Shown here one piece after another: positions 13,519-21,190 of a stretch of DNA of 21,221 nt. The notes under the pieces are model-generated. The model made no database searches. It saw only the letters and a program-made list of their open reading frames with translations, and was not told the DNA's origin. Origin of the DNA: Natrialbaceae archaeon (GTDB lineage: Archaea; Halobacteriota; Halobacteria; Halobacteriales; Natrialbaceae). A program made the translations under genes and the position numbers. The stretch is from assembly GCA_003552325.1 (NCBI GenBank), contig PUKM01000175.1, forward strand, positions 1 to 21,221, written 5' to 3'. How positions within the stretch are numbered: the first letter of the stretch is position 1; each line of letters begins with the position of its first letter.

Positions 13519-15363
13519 TTAGTAACTCCGAACTTTCGGCTCGTACGTCTTGTCCTCTCCCTCGAGGATGACTGGTCGGTACCAGATCGACGGCTTCCCG
13601 GCGTTCCAGGATATCAGCGTGTGTTTGAGCCAGTTTTCGTCGTCGCGCTCTTGATTCTCGAGCCGCCAGTGGGCACCGCGGAACTCGTTTCGCACGAGGG
13701 CACCGAGAGTGATCGTCTCGGCGACGTCGATCAGGTTGCGCGTCTCGTAGGTCATCTGCAAATCAGTGTTGAACGTACGGGACGGATCCTGGACGTAGAC
13801 ATCCTGGTACAGTTCGCGACACTCACGGATTGCTTTGAGTGCCTTTTTCAGGCCCTGCTCCTCGCGGAAGACGTTGACATTCTGGGTCATCGCCTCCTGA
13901 AGTTTGGCGCGGATATCGGCGTGTTTGACGCCATCGTCTTTTTCTATCAGCCGTTCGGTTCGGGCACGTTCGGTCTCGACTGCACGCTCGAGGGCGTCCT
14001 CAGCGTCGAGGGCTTGCCCACTGCCGTCAGTTGCGACGGCTTCTGGGTTGGGGTCCAGGCCGGCTTCACCGGGGGTGACCGGCAAGTCGACGTCTGTCTC
14101 CTCTTCGACGTCGCTGGTGTAGCCGGTCTCGATTTCGGCCTCGCCAAGGTCCTTACCTGCCGCGTGATACCCGGCGCGTTTGCCGAACACGACCAGCTCG
14201 GGAAGGGCGTTCCCGCCGAGGCGGTTGGCACCGTGGACGGAGACACAGGCACACTCGCCAGCGGCGTAGAGGCCGTCGATACAGGTCTTGCCGTTCTCGT
14301 CGGTCTCGATGCCACCCATCTCGTAGTGCTGGCCTGGTTTGACCGGCATCGGTTCGACGAGGCCGTCGACACCTTCGAAGTCCTCCGCCAGGTGCAGGAT
14401 GTTCTCGAGGCGGTCGAGAATTCGTTCGGCACCCAGGTGACGCATATCGAGGTGGACGTACTCGTCTTCGACACCACGTCCCTCGTTGACTTCCGTGAGT
14501 TCCGCCCGGGAAACGACGTCACGGCTCGCCAGTTCGCCGTCGTTGTTCGCGTAGCCGTGTTCGAACATGAAGCGTTCACCCTTCTCGTTGTAGAGGATCC
14601 CGCCCTCCCCACGGACCCCCTCGGAAATGAGTACGCCCGTGCTTGGGAGGGTCGTCGGGTGGAACTGGACGAACTCCATGTCCTCGAGCGGGACGCCTGC
14701 CCGGTAGGCGATTGCCTGGCCGTCGCCAGTACAGGAGACGGCGTTCGTCGTGTGATCGAACGCTTGACCAGGCCCACCAGTTGCGATGATGACGCCGTTG
14801 CGGGCTTTGAATCCATCAATCTTGCCGGATTGCACGTCGTAGGCGACGACGCCGTGGCAGGTTCGGTCGTTCGGATCCGGTTCGTCACTGACGGCGAGGT
14901 TCATCACGAACCACTCGTCGTACACCTGGATCCCGCGTTTGACGACCTGCTCGTACAGGACGTGCAAGAGGTGGTGGCCGGTTTCGGCCCCGGCGTAGGT
15001 CGTTCGGGGGAACGAGAGGCCTCCAAAGGGACGCTGGGAGACCGTCCCGTCGTCCTCACGGGAGAACGGCATGCCCCAGTGTTCGAGCGTGATCGTGTCT
15101 TCTGGAGCGTCTTTGGCGAGCGTTTCGATGGCGGGGGCGTCACCGAGGTAGTCCGACCCCTTCATCGTGTCGTAAGCGTGGAGTTCCCAGTCGTCACCCT
15201 CTCTCAAGGCAGCGTTGATGCCACCTTCGGCCGCGCCGGTGTGGCTGCGGACCGGATGGAGTTTCGTGACCATGGCCACGTCTGCTCCCGCTTCGTGTGC
15301 TGCGATTGCCGCACGGAGGCCGGCACCGCCGGCGCCGACCACGATGACGTCGTGTTCGTACAT
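13519..15363 (-). CDS. sdhA: Succinate dehydrogenase flavoprotein subunit
   Basis: Catalytic subunit of respiratory complex II, which oxidises succinate to fumarate in the TCA cycle on the inner face of the membrane. The protein is 614 aa. The FAD-binding motif VVGAGGAGLRAA is at 8-19, and the covalent FAD ligand His41 is in RSHTGAAEGGIN. Substrate and catalytic residues include His235 (QFHPTTL), Arg281 (SRDVV), His346 (GQHYEMGG) and Arg381 (GANRLGGN). The C-terminal helical domain (about 465-614) is complete. It is the last gene of sdhCDBA and starts five bases after the sdhB stop. Residues 415-455 are an acidic stretch, a haloarchaeal feature. Confidence 0.98.
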   Translation of the reverse strand: MYEHDVIVVGAGGAGLRAAIAAHEAGADVAMVTKLHPVRSHTGAAEGGINAALREGDDWELHAYDTMKGSDYLGDAPAIETLAKDAPEDTITLEHWGMPFSREDDGTVSQRPFGGLSFPRTTYAGAETGHHLLHVLYEQVVKRGIQVYDEWFVMNLAVSDEPDPNDRTCHGVVAYDVQSGKIDGFKARNGVIIATGGPGQAFDHTTNAVSCTGDGQAIAYRAGVPLEDMEFVQFHPTTLPSTGVLISEGVRGEGGILYNEKGERFMFEHGYANNDGELASRDVVSRAELTEVNEGRGVEDEYVHLDMRHLGAERILDRLENILHLAEDFEGVDGLVEPMPVKPGQHYEMGGIETDENGKTCIDGLYAAGECACVSVHGANRLGGNALPELVVFGKRAGYHAAGKDLGEAEIETGYTSDVEEETDVDLPVTPGEAGLDPNPEAVATDGSGQALDAEDALERAVETERARTERLIEKDDGVKHADIRAKLQEAMTQNVNVFREEQGLKKALKAIRECRELYQDVYVQDPSRTFNTDLQMTYETRNLIDVAETITLGALVRNEFRGAHWRLENQERDDENWLKHTLISWNAGKPSIWYRPVILEGEDKTYEPKVRSY

Positions 15364-15368
15364 TGTTA

Positions 15369-16283
15369 TTACCAGAATTTCAGGTTCTTTTTCACTGCCT
15401 CACGCTTGAGCTCCTGAATGTGCTCGGTGAGTGGGATGTCTTTCGGACACACTTCCGTACAGGAGAACTGCGTCTGACAGCGCCAGACACCGTGTTCCTG
15501 TTCGATAATACGGAGGCGGTGTTCTTTAATCTCCTCGTCCTCGCGCTCGTCCATCGCGAACCGATAGGCCTTGTTGATCGCTGCTGGCCCCAGATACTGG
15601 TTATCACCCGCTGCGATGTTACACGAGGACATACACGCCGCACACCAGATACACCGCGTCGACATCTTGATTTTCTCGCGGTTTTCCCGTGACTGTCGCA
15701 TCTCCTCGAGTTCGCCCTCTGGTAAGTCCTCCTGTTGCATGTAGGGCTCGACGGCGTGCATCTGCTCGTAGAAGTGCTCCATGTCGACGACGAGATCTTT
15801 CACCACTTCCTGGTGGGGCAACGGCTCGACACGAACCGGCTGCTCGAGTTCGGAAATTTGTGTTTTACAGCCCAGATGCTGTGAGCCGTTGACGAAGAAC
15901 GCGTCGGAACCACAGATGGCCTGCCGGCACGAGTGCCGGAACGTCAGCGAGGAGTCATACTCATCGCGCGCGTAGATGAGTGCGTCGAGGACCGTCATGC
16001 CGCGCTCGAACGGGACGTGAAAGTCGTCGAAACGTGGCTCCTGTTTGTCCTCCACTTCTGGGTCGAAGCGGAAGACTTTGAGATGAACCGTGTCTTCCTC
16101 GAGGTTACTTTCGTCTTCGGCAGCCTGTCGTTCGCGCTCGGCCAGATTCGCCGCTTTTCGCTGGAGGCGGCGTTGTTGTGGGGAGGCCAGTCCGCTCATC
16201 TCGGGATCGGCTGGGGACTCCTGCGTCTCTGGCTCGGTTTCTGGTTCTGTCTCCGGTTCTGGTTGTTGTTCCTGTGTGCTCAT
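15369..16283 (-). CDS. sdhB: Succinate dehydrogenase iron-sulfur subunit
   Basis: Carries electrons from the flavin to quinone through three Fe-S clusters. The protein is 304 aa, longer than usual because of an N-terminal tail of about 65 residues with Pro-Glu-Thr repeats (EPETEPETEPET) and a charged helix. [2Fe-2S] ligands are Cys119, Cys124, Asp127 and Cys139. The Asp in place of the third Cys is also found in E. coli SdhB, so it is not a defect. [4Fe-4S] ligands are Cys211, Cys214, Cys217 and Cys279. [3Fe-4S] ligands are Cys221, Cys269 and Cys275. Its ATG overlaps the sdhD stop by four bases (ATGA), so translation is coupled. Confidence 0.98.
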   Translation of the reverse strand: MSTQEQQPEPETEPETEPETQESPADPEMSGLASPQQRRLQRKAANLAERERQAAEDESNLEEDTVHLKVFRFDPEVEDKQEPRFDDFHVPFERGMTVLDALIYARDEYDSSLTFRHSCRQAICGSDAFFVNGSQHLGCKTQISELEQPVRVEPLPHQEVVKDLVVDMEHFYEQMHAVEPYMQQEDLPEGELEEMRQSRENREKIKMSTRCIWCAACMSSCNIAAGDNQYLGPAAINKAYRFAMDEREDEEIKEHRLRIIEQEHGVWRCQTQFSCTEVCPKDIPLTEHIQELKREAVKKNLKFW

Positions 16284-16651
16284 AAGATCAGTCCTCCACG
16301 CATCTCGATGGCTACCCAGATGCCCTGCCCGATCAGTGCAAGACTCGCCAGCACCAAAAGCGCGAGGACGACCTTTCGGGGCGTGCCGCTGAGACCCTGA
16401 TTGAGTAACGCGTTGTAGACGCCGTTGACGCCGTGGAAGGTCGCGGTGATCAGGAACAGGATCATCGTGATGAAGTAGCCGACGTCCTGCATCCGAGCCT
16501 GTGTGCCGGCGAAGTCGATCTCCCAGGCGTGCTCGACGAAGTGTAAGAGGAAGAAGTGAAACGCCAGGGCGAAGATCAGGAAGACAGCTGTCACTCGCTG
16601 GAGCAACCAGGCGGTACCACCGGGCGTGAAAGAGGAGTATCGTTCAGCCAT
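16280..16651 (-). CDS. sdhD: Succinate dehydrogenase membrane anchor subunit SdhD
   Basis: Membrane anchor of complex II, 123 aa. Three hydrophobic segments lie at about 17-38, 57-80 and 95-117, matching the family. His73 in FHGVNGVYNAL is the conserved position that, by analogy, could bind heme b or line the quinone site. His32, His37 and His41 lie near the end of helix 1. The ATG overlaps the sdhC stop by one base (TAATG) and the stop overlaps sdhB by four. Assignment as SdhD rather than SdhC is by order; the two anchors are similar in type. Confidence 0.92.
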   Translation of the reverse strand: MAERYSSFTPGGTAWLLQRVTAVFLIFALAFHFFLLHFVEHAWEIDFAGTQARMQDVGYFITMILFLITATFHGVNGVYNALLNQGLSGTPRKVVLALLVLASLALIGQGIWVAIEMRGGLIL

Positions 16652-17046
16652 TAGAATCCCACATCCGTCATGAACGTTGGTACGCTAGCCACAGCGATCG
16701 CTCCCGTCACGATCAACGAGAGGTAGAACGTTTTATCCTGCGCGTCGAGTCCGATACCGAGATCCACCATCAGCAGGCGGATCCCGTTCATCATGTGGAA
16801 GACAGCCACCGCCAACAGGCCGACTTCCAGCACTCGGACGACGAACAGAGCCTCGAGTCCCTGCAACGTGTCTGTGTACGCTTCAGGTCCCGCGAGGGCG
16901 CTACTCAACACCGCGATGTGGGTAAACAGGTAACCGATCAGGACCCACCCAGTAAACTTGTGGAAGATCCATGCCCACATCCCGGCCGAGAACTCCTTCC
17001 ACCTGCCGAAGTCCTCGATAAGGCCGCGATTGTAAGACTGACTCAT
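16651..17046 (-). CDS. sdhC: Succinate dehydrogenase cytochrome b556 subunit SdhC
   Basis: Membrane anchor and heme b subunit of complex II, 131 aa. Family motifs are FHKFTGW (His29; the HR/HK-x-T/S-G motif of SdhC) and FHMMNGIRLLMVDLG with His84, the likely heme ligand. Helices lie at about 30-50, 67-92 and 107-127. The frame is open to 17103, but MSQSYNRGLIEDF is the natural N-terminus, so the ATG at 17046 is used. A TATA-like element (17075-17085) is about 33 bases upstream, making this the first gene of the sdhCDBA operon. Confidence 0.94.
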   Translation of the reverse strand: MSQSYNRGLIEDFGRWKEFSAGMWAWIFHKFTGWVLIGYLFTHIAVLSSALAGPEAYTDTLQGLEALFVVRVLEVGLLAVAVFHMMNGIRLLMVDLGIGLDAQDKTFYLSLIVTGAIAVASVPTFMTDVGF

Positions 17047-17074
17047 ACGCTCATTCCGAGGGTTAGGCCCAGGG

Positions 17075-17085
17075 GGTATAGAAGT
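17075..17085 (-). promoter_or_regulatory. TATA box of the sdhCDBA operon
   Basis: Minus-strand ACTTCTATACC, centred about 33 bases before the sdhC ATG, giving an expected leader of about 5-8 bases. Confidence 0.5.
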
Positions 17086-17092
17086 TATCCTT

Positions 17093-17112
17093 ATGCCGCC
17101 CACATGCGGCGT
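17093..17112 (-). other. Hairpin between the AstE-like gene and sdhC
   Basis: GCCGC (17095-17099) pairs with GCGGC (17106-17110) around CCACAT, extendable by an A-T and a G-T pair. It lies 19 bases past the stop of the 17131 gene. It may mark the 3' end of that transcript or separate it from sdh. No T-run follows on the minus strand. Confidence 0.35.
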
Positions 17113-17130
17113 TCTTTGCCGGTTGTCGAG

Positions 17131-18216
17131 TTACTCTAACGTTTCGAGGAACGGATCCTGGTGTTCGAGCTCGCGCTCGAGCGCGTTGAGGATCGTATCA
17201 CTCAATCCAACCAGGTGACAGATTGGATTCCCCGGGTACACGACGGGATTCTCGAGTACGCCGACGAGCAACCCCGTAAACGGTGCCTGCACCGTGACGA
17301 TGTCCTCTTCTTCCTTGAACGGGTTCGTGATGGCACAGATCGTGTCGCCTTCTCTGACGAGGTCACCACTCGAATGTTTCATGTCGACGATCCCCCCCGC
17401 GTCGGCTCGTATCCAGGTTTTTTCGCCGGCATCGTCGATGATGACCCGCCAGCCGGGCCAGTGAACCGGAGCATCACGATGGAGGCCAAATTCCGCGAGT
17501 ACGCTTGCGACACCCGTCAGCGAACGGTCGATCAACTGTCGCTGGAATCGGTGTGCTTCCCCCATCTCGACGGTGATCGTTGGAATCCCATCTTTGGTCG
17601 CCTCCCCACGTAACGTACCGCTTGGACCCTCACCGGCGATAATCACGTTCGAACTGAAGGCTCGAGCGAGGCGTTCGACGCGTGCGTCCTCGAGGTCGGC
17701 ACGGACGTGGAGCATGTTGGTCCGCCCACGCGTGGACGTGTGGAAGTCGATCCCGAGATCACAGGGTTGAATAAAGTTGGTATAGATGCGATGAGCCATC
17801 CGACGTGCACTGGTGCTGTCTTCCCGACCGGGGAACGATCGATTGAGGTCACGGTCGTAAATCGGCAGATACCGTTCCTGTGCGAGGAATCCGGGGACGT
17901 TCATCACGGGCAGGCAAACGAGTGTGCCGTGGAGTTCCGTATGGTCCCAGTCGTGGGCGACCTCACGGACGACCTCGATACCGTTGAGTTCGTCGCCGTG
18001 GGCCGCAGCCGAGAGGAACACGGTTGGGCCGGGCTTTTCACCGTTGATCACCGTCACAGGGATCCGGACAGGATCACCCAGATAGGTCTCACTGATTCCG
18101 TAGCGAATATTTGCGGATTCGCCGGGGTCCACACGTCCACCATTGTATGTGAACACGTTCTCATCATCGATGCCGCCGTCTGTCATCGGAGTACCGTCGG
18201 CGGAATCTGCAGTCAT
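17131..18216 (-). CDS. Succinylglutamate desuccinylase/aspartoacylase family zinc hydrolase
   Basis: Zinc-dependent amidohydrolase of the AstE/AspA family (M14-like fold), which removes acyl groups from N-acyl amino acids. The protein is 361 aa. Zinc ligands are His73 and Glu76 in AAAHGDELNG and His159 in GIDFHTST. Other family motifs are DRDLNRSFPG (121-130) and the catalytic Glu in TVEMGE (215-220, probably Glu217). The C-terminal 100 residues form a beta-rich domain (AGGIVDMKHSSGDLVREGDT) like a lipoyl/biotinyl-type hammerhead, common in this subfamily. ATG 18216 has an excellent TATA box about 28 bases upstream. There is no arginine-degradation gene nearby, so true AstE activity is unlikely and the substrate is unknown. 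The gap to sdhC is 84 bases. Confidence 0.93.
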   Translation of the reverse strand: MTADSADGTPMTDGGIDDENVFTYNGGRVDPGESANIRYGISETYLGDPVRIPVTVINGEKPGPTVFLSAAAHGDELNGIEVVREVAHDWDHTELHGTLVCLPVMNVPGFLAQERYLPIYDRDLNRSFPGREDSTSARRMAHRIYTNFIQPCDLGIDFHTSTRGRTNMLHVRADLEDARVERLARAFSSNVIIAGEGPSGTLRGEATKDGIPTITVEMGEAHRFQRQLIDRSLTGVASVLAEFGLHRDAPVHWPGWRVIIDDAGEKTWIRADAGGIVDMKHSSGDLVREGDTICAITNPFKEEEDIVTVQAPFTGLLVGVLENPVVYPGNPICHLVGLSDTILNALERELEHQDPFLETLE

Positions 18217-18238
18217 ACTCGAGCAAAAGAGCCCCGAC

Positions 18239-18249
18239 AGTATATAACG
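18239..18249 (-). promoter_or_regulatory. TATA box of the AstE-like gene
   Basis: Minus-strand CGTTATATACT, centred about 28 bases before the ATG at 18216. The best TATA box in the window, implying a leaderless transcript. Confidence 0.7.
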
Positions 18250-18336
18250 ACTCGGTGACTGGCGGGGAGACAGAAGTCACGAGACCCTGGCGGGCGTTAC
18301 GTTCTTACCGTGTCGGTACAAACCTGCAAATGCGTA

Positions 18337-18807
18337 ATGAGGCGCGAACATTTCACCCTGGATGTCAGCGACGTTGATTGGGTCGAAACCGATGGCGAAC
18401 CCACACAGCCCTCGGTAACGATCGACTTTACCGGCCCGGAAACGTGGCTTACAGAGCGCCTTAGCGGCCCTGGTGGTGAGCCACTCGGGGCCGAGGAAAC
18501 TGACGCAGCCCTCCGTCTCCAGGGTCCAGTCAGTGATGCTGACACCGTTGGTGTCGTCAGCCTCACGAACCGGGTTACTGGAGATTTCGTCCTCGAACTC
18601 AATGAAGACGCTCGGGATGTGCTGCGATTCATCCGTGCGGCGAGGCGTTACGGGAAGGCTGCCAGCGGTGACGGACGGTATCAGGTCACGATCACCGTCG
18701 ACGGTGAACTGTTTGTCGAATATGATAAACGAACCTTCCTCGTCTACGACGACGACGGAAACTTACTCCGCCAACACAGTCTGATTCCACGCGACGTCGA
18801 ACTGTGA
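18337..18807 (+). CDS. DUF5793-like haloarchaeal protein
   Basis: Soluble acidic protein of 156 aa with no known function. The N-terminal MRREHFTLDVSDVDWVETDG, the central RVTGDFVLELNEDARDVLRFIRAARRYGK region and the C-terminal LLRQHSLIPRDVEL match what I remember of the haloarchaeal DUF5793 family, written as single short motifs here. The predicted fold alternates beta strands with one helix (about 96-112). The in-frame GTG at 18310 would add nine residues with two Cys; I prefer ATG 18337 because the family begins at this Met. The region 18217-18336 is a divergent spacer shared with the AstE-like gene. The ABC ATPase gene follows after 80 bases with its own regulated promoter, so the two are probably separate transcripts. 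Confidence 0.8.
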   Translation: MRREHFTLDVSDVDWVETDGEPTQPSVTIDFTGPETWLTERLSGPGGEPLGAEETDAALRLQGPVSDADTVGVVSLTNRVTGDFVLELNEDARDVLRFIRAARRYGKAASGDGRYQVTITVDGELFVEYDKRTFLVYDDDGNLLRQHSLIPRDVEL

Positions 18808-18834
18808 TCCTACACGGTCAGAATAACCGGCATC

Positions 18835-18840
18835 TATAAG
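18835..18840 (+). promoter_or_regulatory. TATA box of the ABC ATPase gene
   Basis: TATAAG in context CATCTATAAGTG. Transcription is expected near 18862-18866, just past the inverted repeat at 18844-18859. Confidence 0.6.
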
Positions 18841-18843
18841 TGT

Positions 18844-18859
18844 TTTAGGCGTCCCTAAA
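18844..18859. promoter_or_regulatory. Probable DtxR-family (iron-dependent) repressor operator
   Basis: TTTAGG CGTC CCTAAA is a perfect 6+4+6 inverted repeat between the TATA box and the expected transcription start. The TTAGG/CCTAA half sites match the core of DtxR/IdeR-type operators (established for bacteria; haloarchaea have DtxR-like iron regulators). Binding here would block transcription when iron is replete. Identity of the regulator is inferred. Confidence 0.65.
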
Positions 18860-18887
18860 CTAAACGAAGGTATTTCGCCGGATCGCC

Positions 18888-20048
18888 ATGACCCAACACG
18901 CTGTCCTCTCAACTGCCGACGATCATGCCTCGGAGACGACCACACGGCCGTCAACGATACTCACCCTCGAGAACGTCTCGAAGTCGTTCGGATCCGAGTC
19001 GGTCATCACCGATCTCTCTTTTTCGGTGAACAAAGGTGAGATTCTGACGTTGCTCGGCCCCTCCGGCTGTGGAAAAACGACGACGCTCCGGCTGATCGCT
19101 GGGCTCGAGCGTCCGGATACGGGGCAGATCGAATTGGAGGAGCGGCCCGTTGCCGGTTCGGGGCCGTTCGTTCCCGCCGAAGAACGTGGTGTCGGCGTCG
19201 TTTTTCAGGAATTTGCACTGTTCCCGCACATGACGGCTCGGGAGAACATCGGATTTGGATTGACCGACTGGGAAGCCGACGAACGGGAGGCACGAATCGA
19301 CGAACTGCTCTCGCTTGTGGGCCTCTCAGCACACGGTGACGATTACCCAAAAGAGCTCTCCGGAGGACAACAACAACGGATTGCGCTCGCTCGCTCGTTG
19401 GCTCCCGAACCCGACATCATCCTGCTCGATGAACCGTTTTCGAACCTCGACGTCGACCTTCGGGTCGAGATGCGAGAAGAGGTCCGTCGGATTATCAAAG
19501 AAACAGGCGTAACGGCGATTTCCGTCACCCACGATCAGGAAGAGGCACTGTCGGTCTCCGATCGCGTCGCCGTGATGCACGAGGGCAACCTCGAGCAGAT
19601 CGACCGACCCGAACGCGTCTTCCAGCAGCCAAAGTCACGCTTCGTGGCCGGCTTTCTCGGTCACGCGAGCTTTTTATCAGGCACGGTTCACGGCGATCAC
19701 GTCGAGACCTCACTCGGGCGTGTGCTCCGTGAGGACGTCGACGGCCTGGTCGTCGAGTACGACGGGACTGAGATCGACCTGTTGATTCGCCCCGACGACG
19801 TCACCGCCTACCCTGCCGCAGGGCCAGAAGCTGACGGAACGGTCGTCTATCGACGCTATCTCGGTCCCACGATTCTATACCGGGTCGAACTCGATACTGG
19901 GGAAACGATCGAGTGTATGCACAACCACTCAGATCAAATCGATCTCGACGAACGGGTTGCCGTCCGGGTCACGGCCGACCACGAGCTCGCCTGGTTCCCG
20001 GCCAACCAGCGCACGGACGCAGACAGTCACGGGACCGCTGGGTACTAG
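18888..20048 (+). CDS. ABC transporter ATPase, iron(III)-type (FbpC-like)
   Basis: Cytoplasmic ATP-binding subunit that powers uptake through an ABC permease. The protein is 386 aa. Walker A GPSGCGKTT is at 57-65, Q-loop Gln107 in VVFQEFALFP, signature LSGGQQQR at 157-164, Walker B DIILLDEP at 176-183, D-loop SNLDVDLR and H-loop His215. A C-terminal TOBE-like domain (about 265-370) places it with the FbpC/PotA/CysA group. The EFALFPHMTARENIGFGL pattern and the DtxR-like operator in its promoter favour Fe3+ as substrate. The first 25 residues are an extra polar tail. No permease or binding-protein gene lies on either side, so it must serve a permease encoded elsewhere. The 5' leader is about 22-26 bases. 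Confidence 0.93.
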   Translation: MTQHAVLSTADDHASETTTRPSTILTLENVSKSFGSESVITDLSFSVNKGEILTLLGPSGCGKTTTLRLIAGLERPDTGQIELEERPVAGSGPFVPAEERGVGVVFQEFALFPHMTARENIGFGLTDWEADEREARIDELLSLVGLSAHGDDYPKELSGGQQQRIALARSLAPEPDIILLDEPFSNLDVDLRVEMREEVRRIIKETGVTAISVTHDQEEALSVSDRVAVMHEGNLEQIDRPERVFQQPKSRFVAGFLGHASFLSGTVHGDHVETSLGRVLREDVDGLVVEYDGTEIDLLIRPDDVTAYPAAGPEADGTVVYRRYLGPTILYRVELDTGETIECMHNHSDQIDLDERVAVRVTADHELAWFPANQRTDADSHGTAGY

Positions 20049-20123
20049 ACTCCATTTGTCTCACCGCTGCTCGGGACTGCCGTCGCTGACTGCTGACCGA
20101 ACAAAGAGGCTACCCTCACGCGG

Positions 20124-20474
20124 TCAGATCGGTGCCGTCTCGTGGTCGAACGACTGACATTCGATCGTTCGACCCTCTGGATCGGTCGCGAAAAATTGGT
20201 AGATCTGGTACCGCTCGTTTTCCACTGGCTCGCCCGTTGCCCGATCGCTGAGCTTCTCGTACATGACGTCCACATCCGCTCGAGAGCCGTAGACGAAGGT
20301 AATCGTCCCGTCGGTCTCTGCGCTCTCGCGGTCACAGAACCCAAACAACATATTGTCGTACTGGAGGATCGTGCAATCGGGCTGATCGAGCCAGCGACTC
20401 GCTCCCATCGTGGATTCGTAGAACCCGACGGTCTCCTCGAGTGTCTCCGTCGCGAAGAAGACGATTCCGGACAT
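20124..20474 (-). CDS. VOC superfamily (glyoxalase/bleomycin-resistance fold) protein
   Basis: Small metal-binding-fold protein of 116 aa with two beta-alpha-beta-beta-beta modules: the first is MSGIVFFATETLEETVGFYE with a WLDQPDCTILQYDNMLFGFC strand pair, the second TITFVYGSRADVDVMYEKL with YQFFATDPEGRTIECQSF. The ATDPEGRTIE motif, with Asp-Pro-(D/E)-G-x-x-(I/L)-E, is the VOC hallmark, and Glu in TIECQ is the usual metal ligand. The ATG at 20474 matches family N-termini; the open frame continues upstream to 20612 but that part is low quality and overlaps the divergent gene. Substrate unknown. It converges on the ABC ATPase gene with a 75-base gap. Confidence 0.9.
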   Translation of the reverse strand: MSGIVFFATETLEETVGFYESTMGASRWLDQPDCTILQYDNMLFGFCDRESAETDGTITFVYGSRADVDVMYEKLSDRATGEPVENERYQIYQFFATDPEGRTIECQSFDHETAPI

Positions 20475-20520
20475 AGCTGGAGTGACACCCGCGGGACGCA
20501 AAACTGTACGGGTGTCGGAA

Positions 20521-20530
20521 CGATTATTCC
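20521..20530 (+). promoter_or_regulatory. TATA-like box of the 20555 gene
   Basis: CGATTATTCC, centred about 30 bases before ATG 20555. It favours that start over the in-frame ATG at 20537, which is only 12 bases away from it. Confidence 0.45.
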
Positions 20531-20554
20531 AACTGGATGAGCAGTGGTCGTACA

Positions 20555-21154
20555 ATGGACACTGTCGCTCGTCGGTGTGGCTTCGTCGCCCCAGCAGTTG
20601 CCGTCGGCGCAATCGTTCTCGCGACGATCATCGCCGCGCCGGAGACGTTCACGTGGCAAGACCGAGCGCTCTCCGATATGGGTCGGACCGGTACCCGGAC
20701 GTTTTGGCTGTTCAATGGCGGACTCATCGTGGCCGGGGTCGTCGGGATACCGTTCGTCTGGCGCTTCGTTCGAGAGAGTCAAAACCGGGTCGAGCGGGCG
20801 GGAGCCGTACTAACGGGAGTAGCCGTCGTGGGCATGATCGGCGTCGGGATCTTCTTTCTCGGACACACCGAGTACTACCTCGAGACGGATCTCCACGGAA
20901 TTGCAGCGTTGACGGTCTTCGGTGTGGCCCCGGTCGCACAGTTCGTCGCCGGGGCGGGACAGGTGGTGGCCGGCGATCGCTGGCTCGCCATCGCCTCGTT
21001 CTGGTTCGGGATCGTGCAACTCCTCAGCTGGATCATCTGGCTTGGCTATCGCAGCGGTGCAGCCGACCCGTGGGCCTGGTTCGCGGTGCCCGAGATGGTC
21101 GCGGCCGTCGCGTTTGCTGGGTGGATCGTCAGTATCGCCCTGACCATGGAATAG
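20555..21154 (+). CDS. DUF998-like membrane protein
   Basis: Integral membrane protein of 199 aa with six hydrophobic segments at about 8-28, 47-68, 82-104, 112-133, 139-161 and 172-196. Features typical of DUF998 are the SDMGRTGTRTFWLFNGGLIV segment after helix 1 (an LS-x-x-G...x-N-x-G pattern) and the FFLGHTEYYLETDLHGIAA region with His residues at the start of helix 4. DUF998 proteins have no firmly known function. The ATG at 20555 is preferred, with 20537 as an in-frame alternative adding MSSGRT. It is divergent from the VOC gene, with an 80-base intergenic region between the two ATGs. Confidence 0.85.
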   Translation: MDTVARRCGFVAPAVAVGAIVLATIIAAPETFTWQDRALSDMGRTGTRTFWLFNGGLIVAGVVGIPFVWRFVRESQNRVERAGAVLTGVAVVGMIGVGIFFLGHTEYYLETDLHGIAALTVFGVAPVAQFVAGAGQVVAGDRWLAIASFWFGIVQLLSWIIWLGYRSGAADPWAWFAVPEMVAAVAFAGWIVSIALTME

Positions 21155-21190
21155 GAGCCAGTCGGCTGACCAAACGCTGGGTCCACCGGC

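Noticed and set aside
13621..15417. A 598-codon open frame opposite sdhA
   Set aside because: Same antisense effect. The sdhA frame is fully conserved with FAD and catalytic motifs.
15894..15930. Missing third cysteine of the SdhB [2Fe-2S] site as a sign of inactivation
   Set aside because: Asp at this ligand position also occurs in the active E. coli enzyme, and all other ligands are intact.
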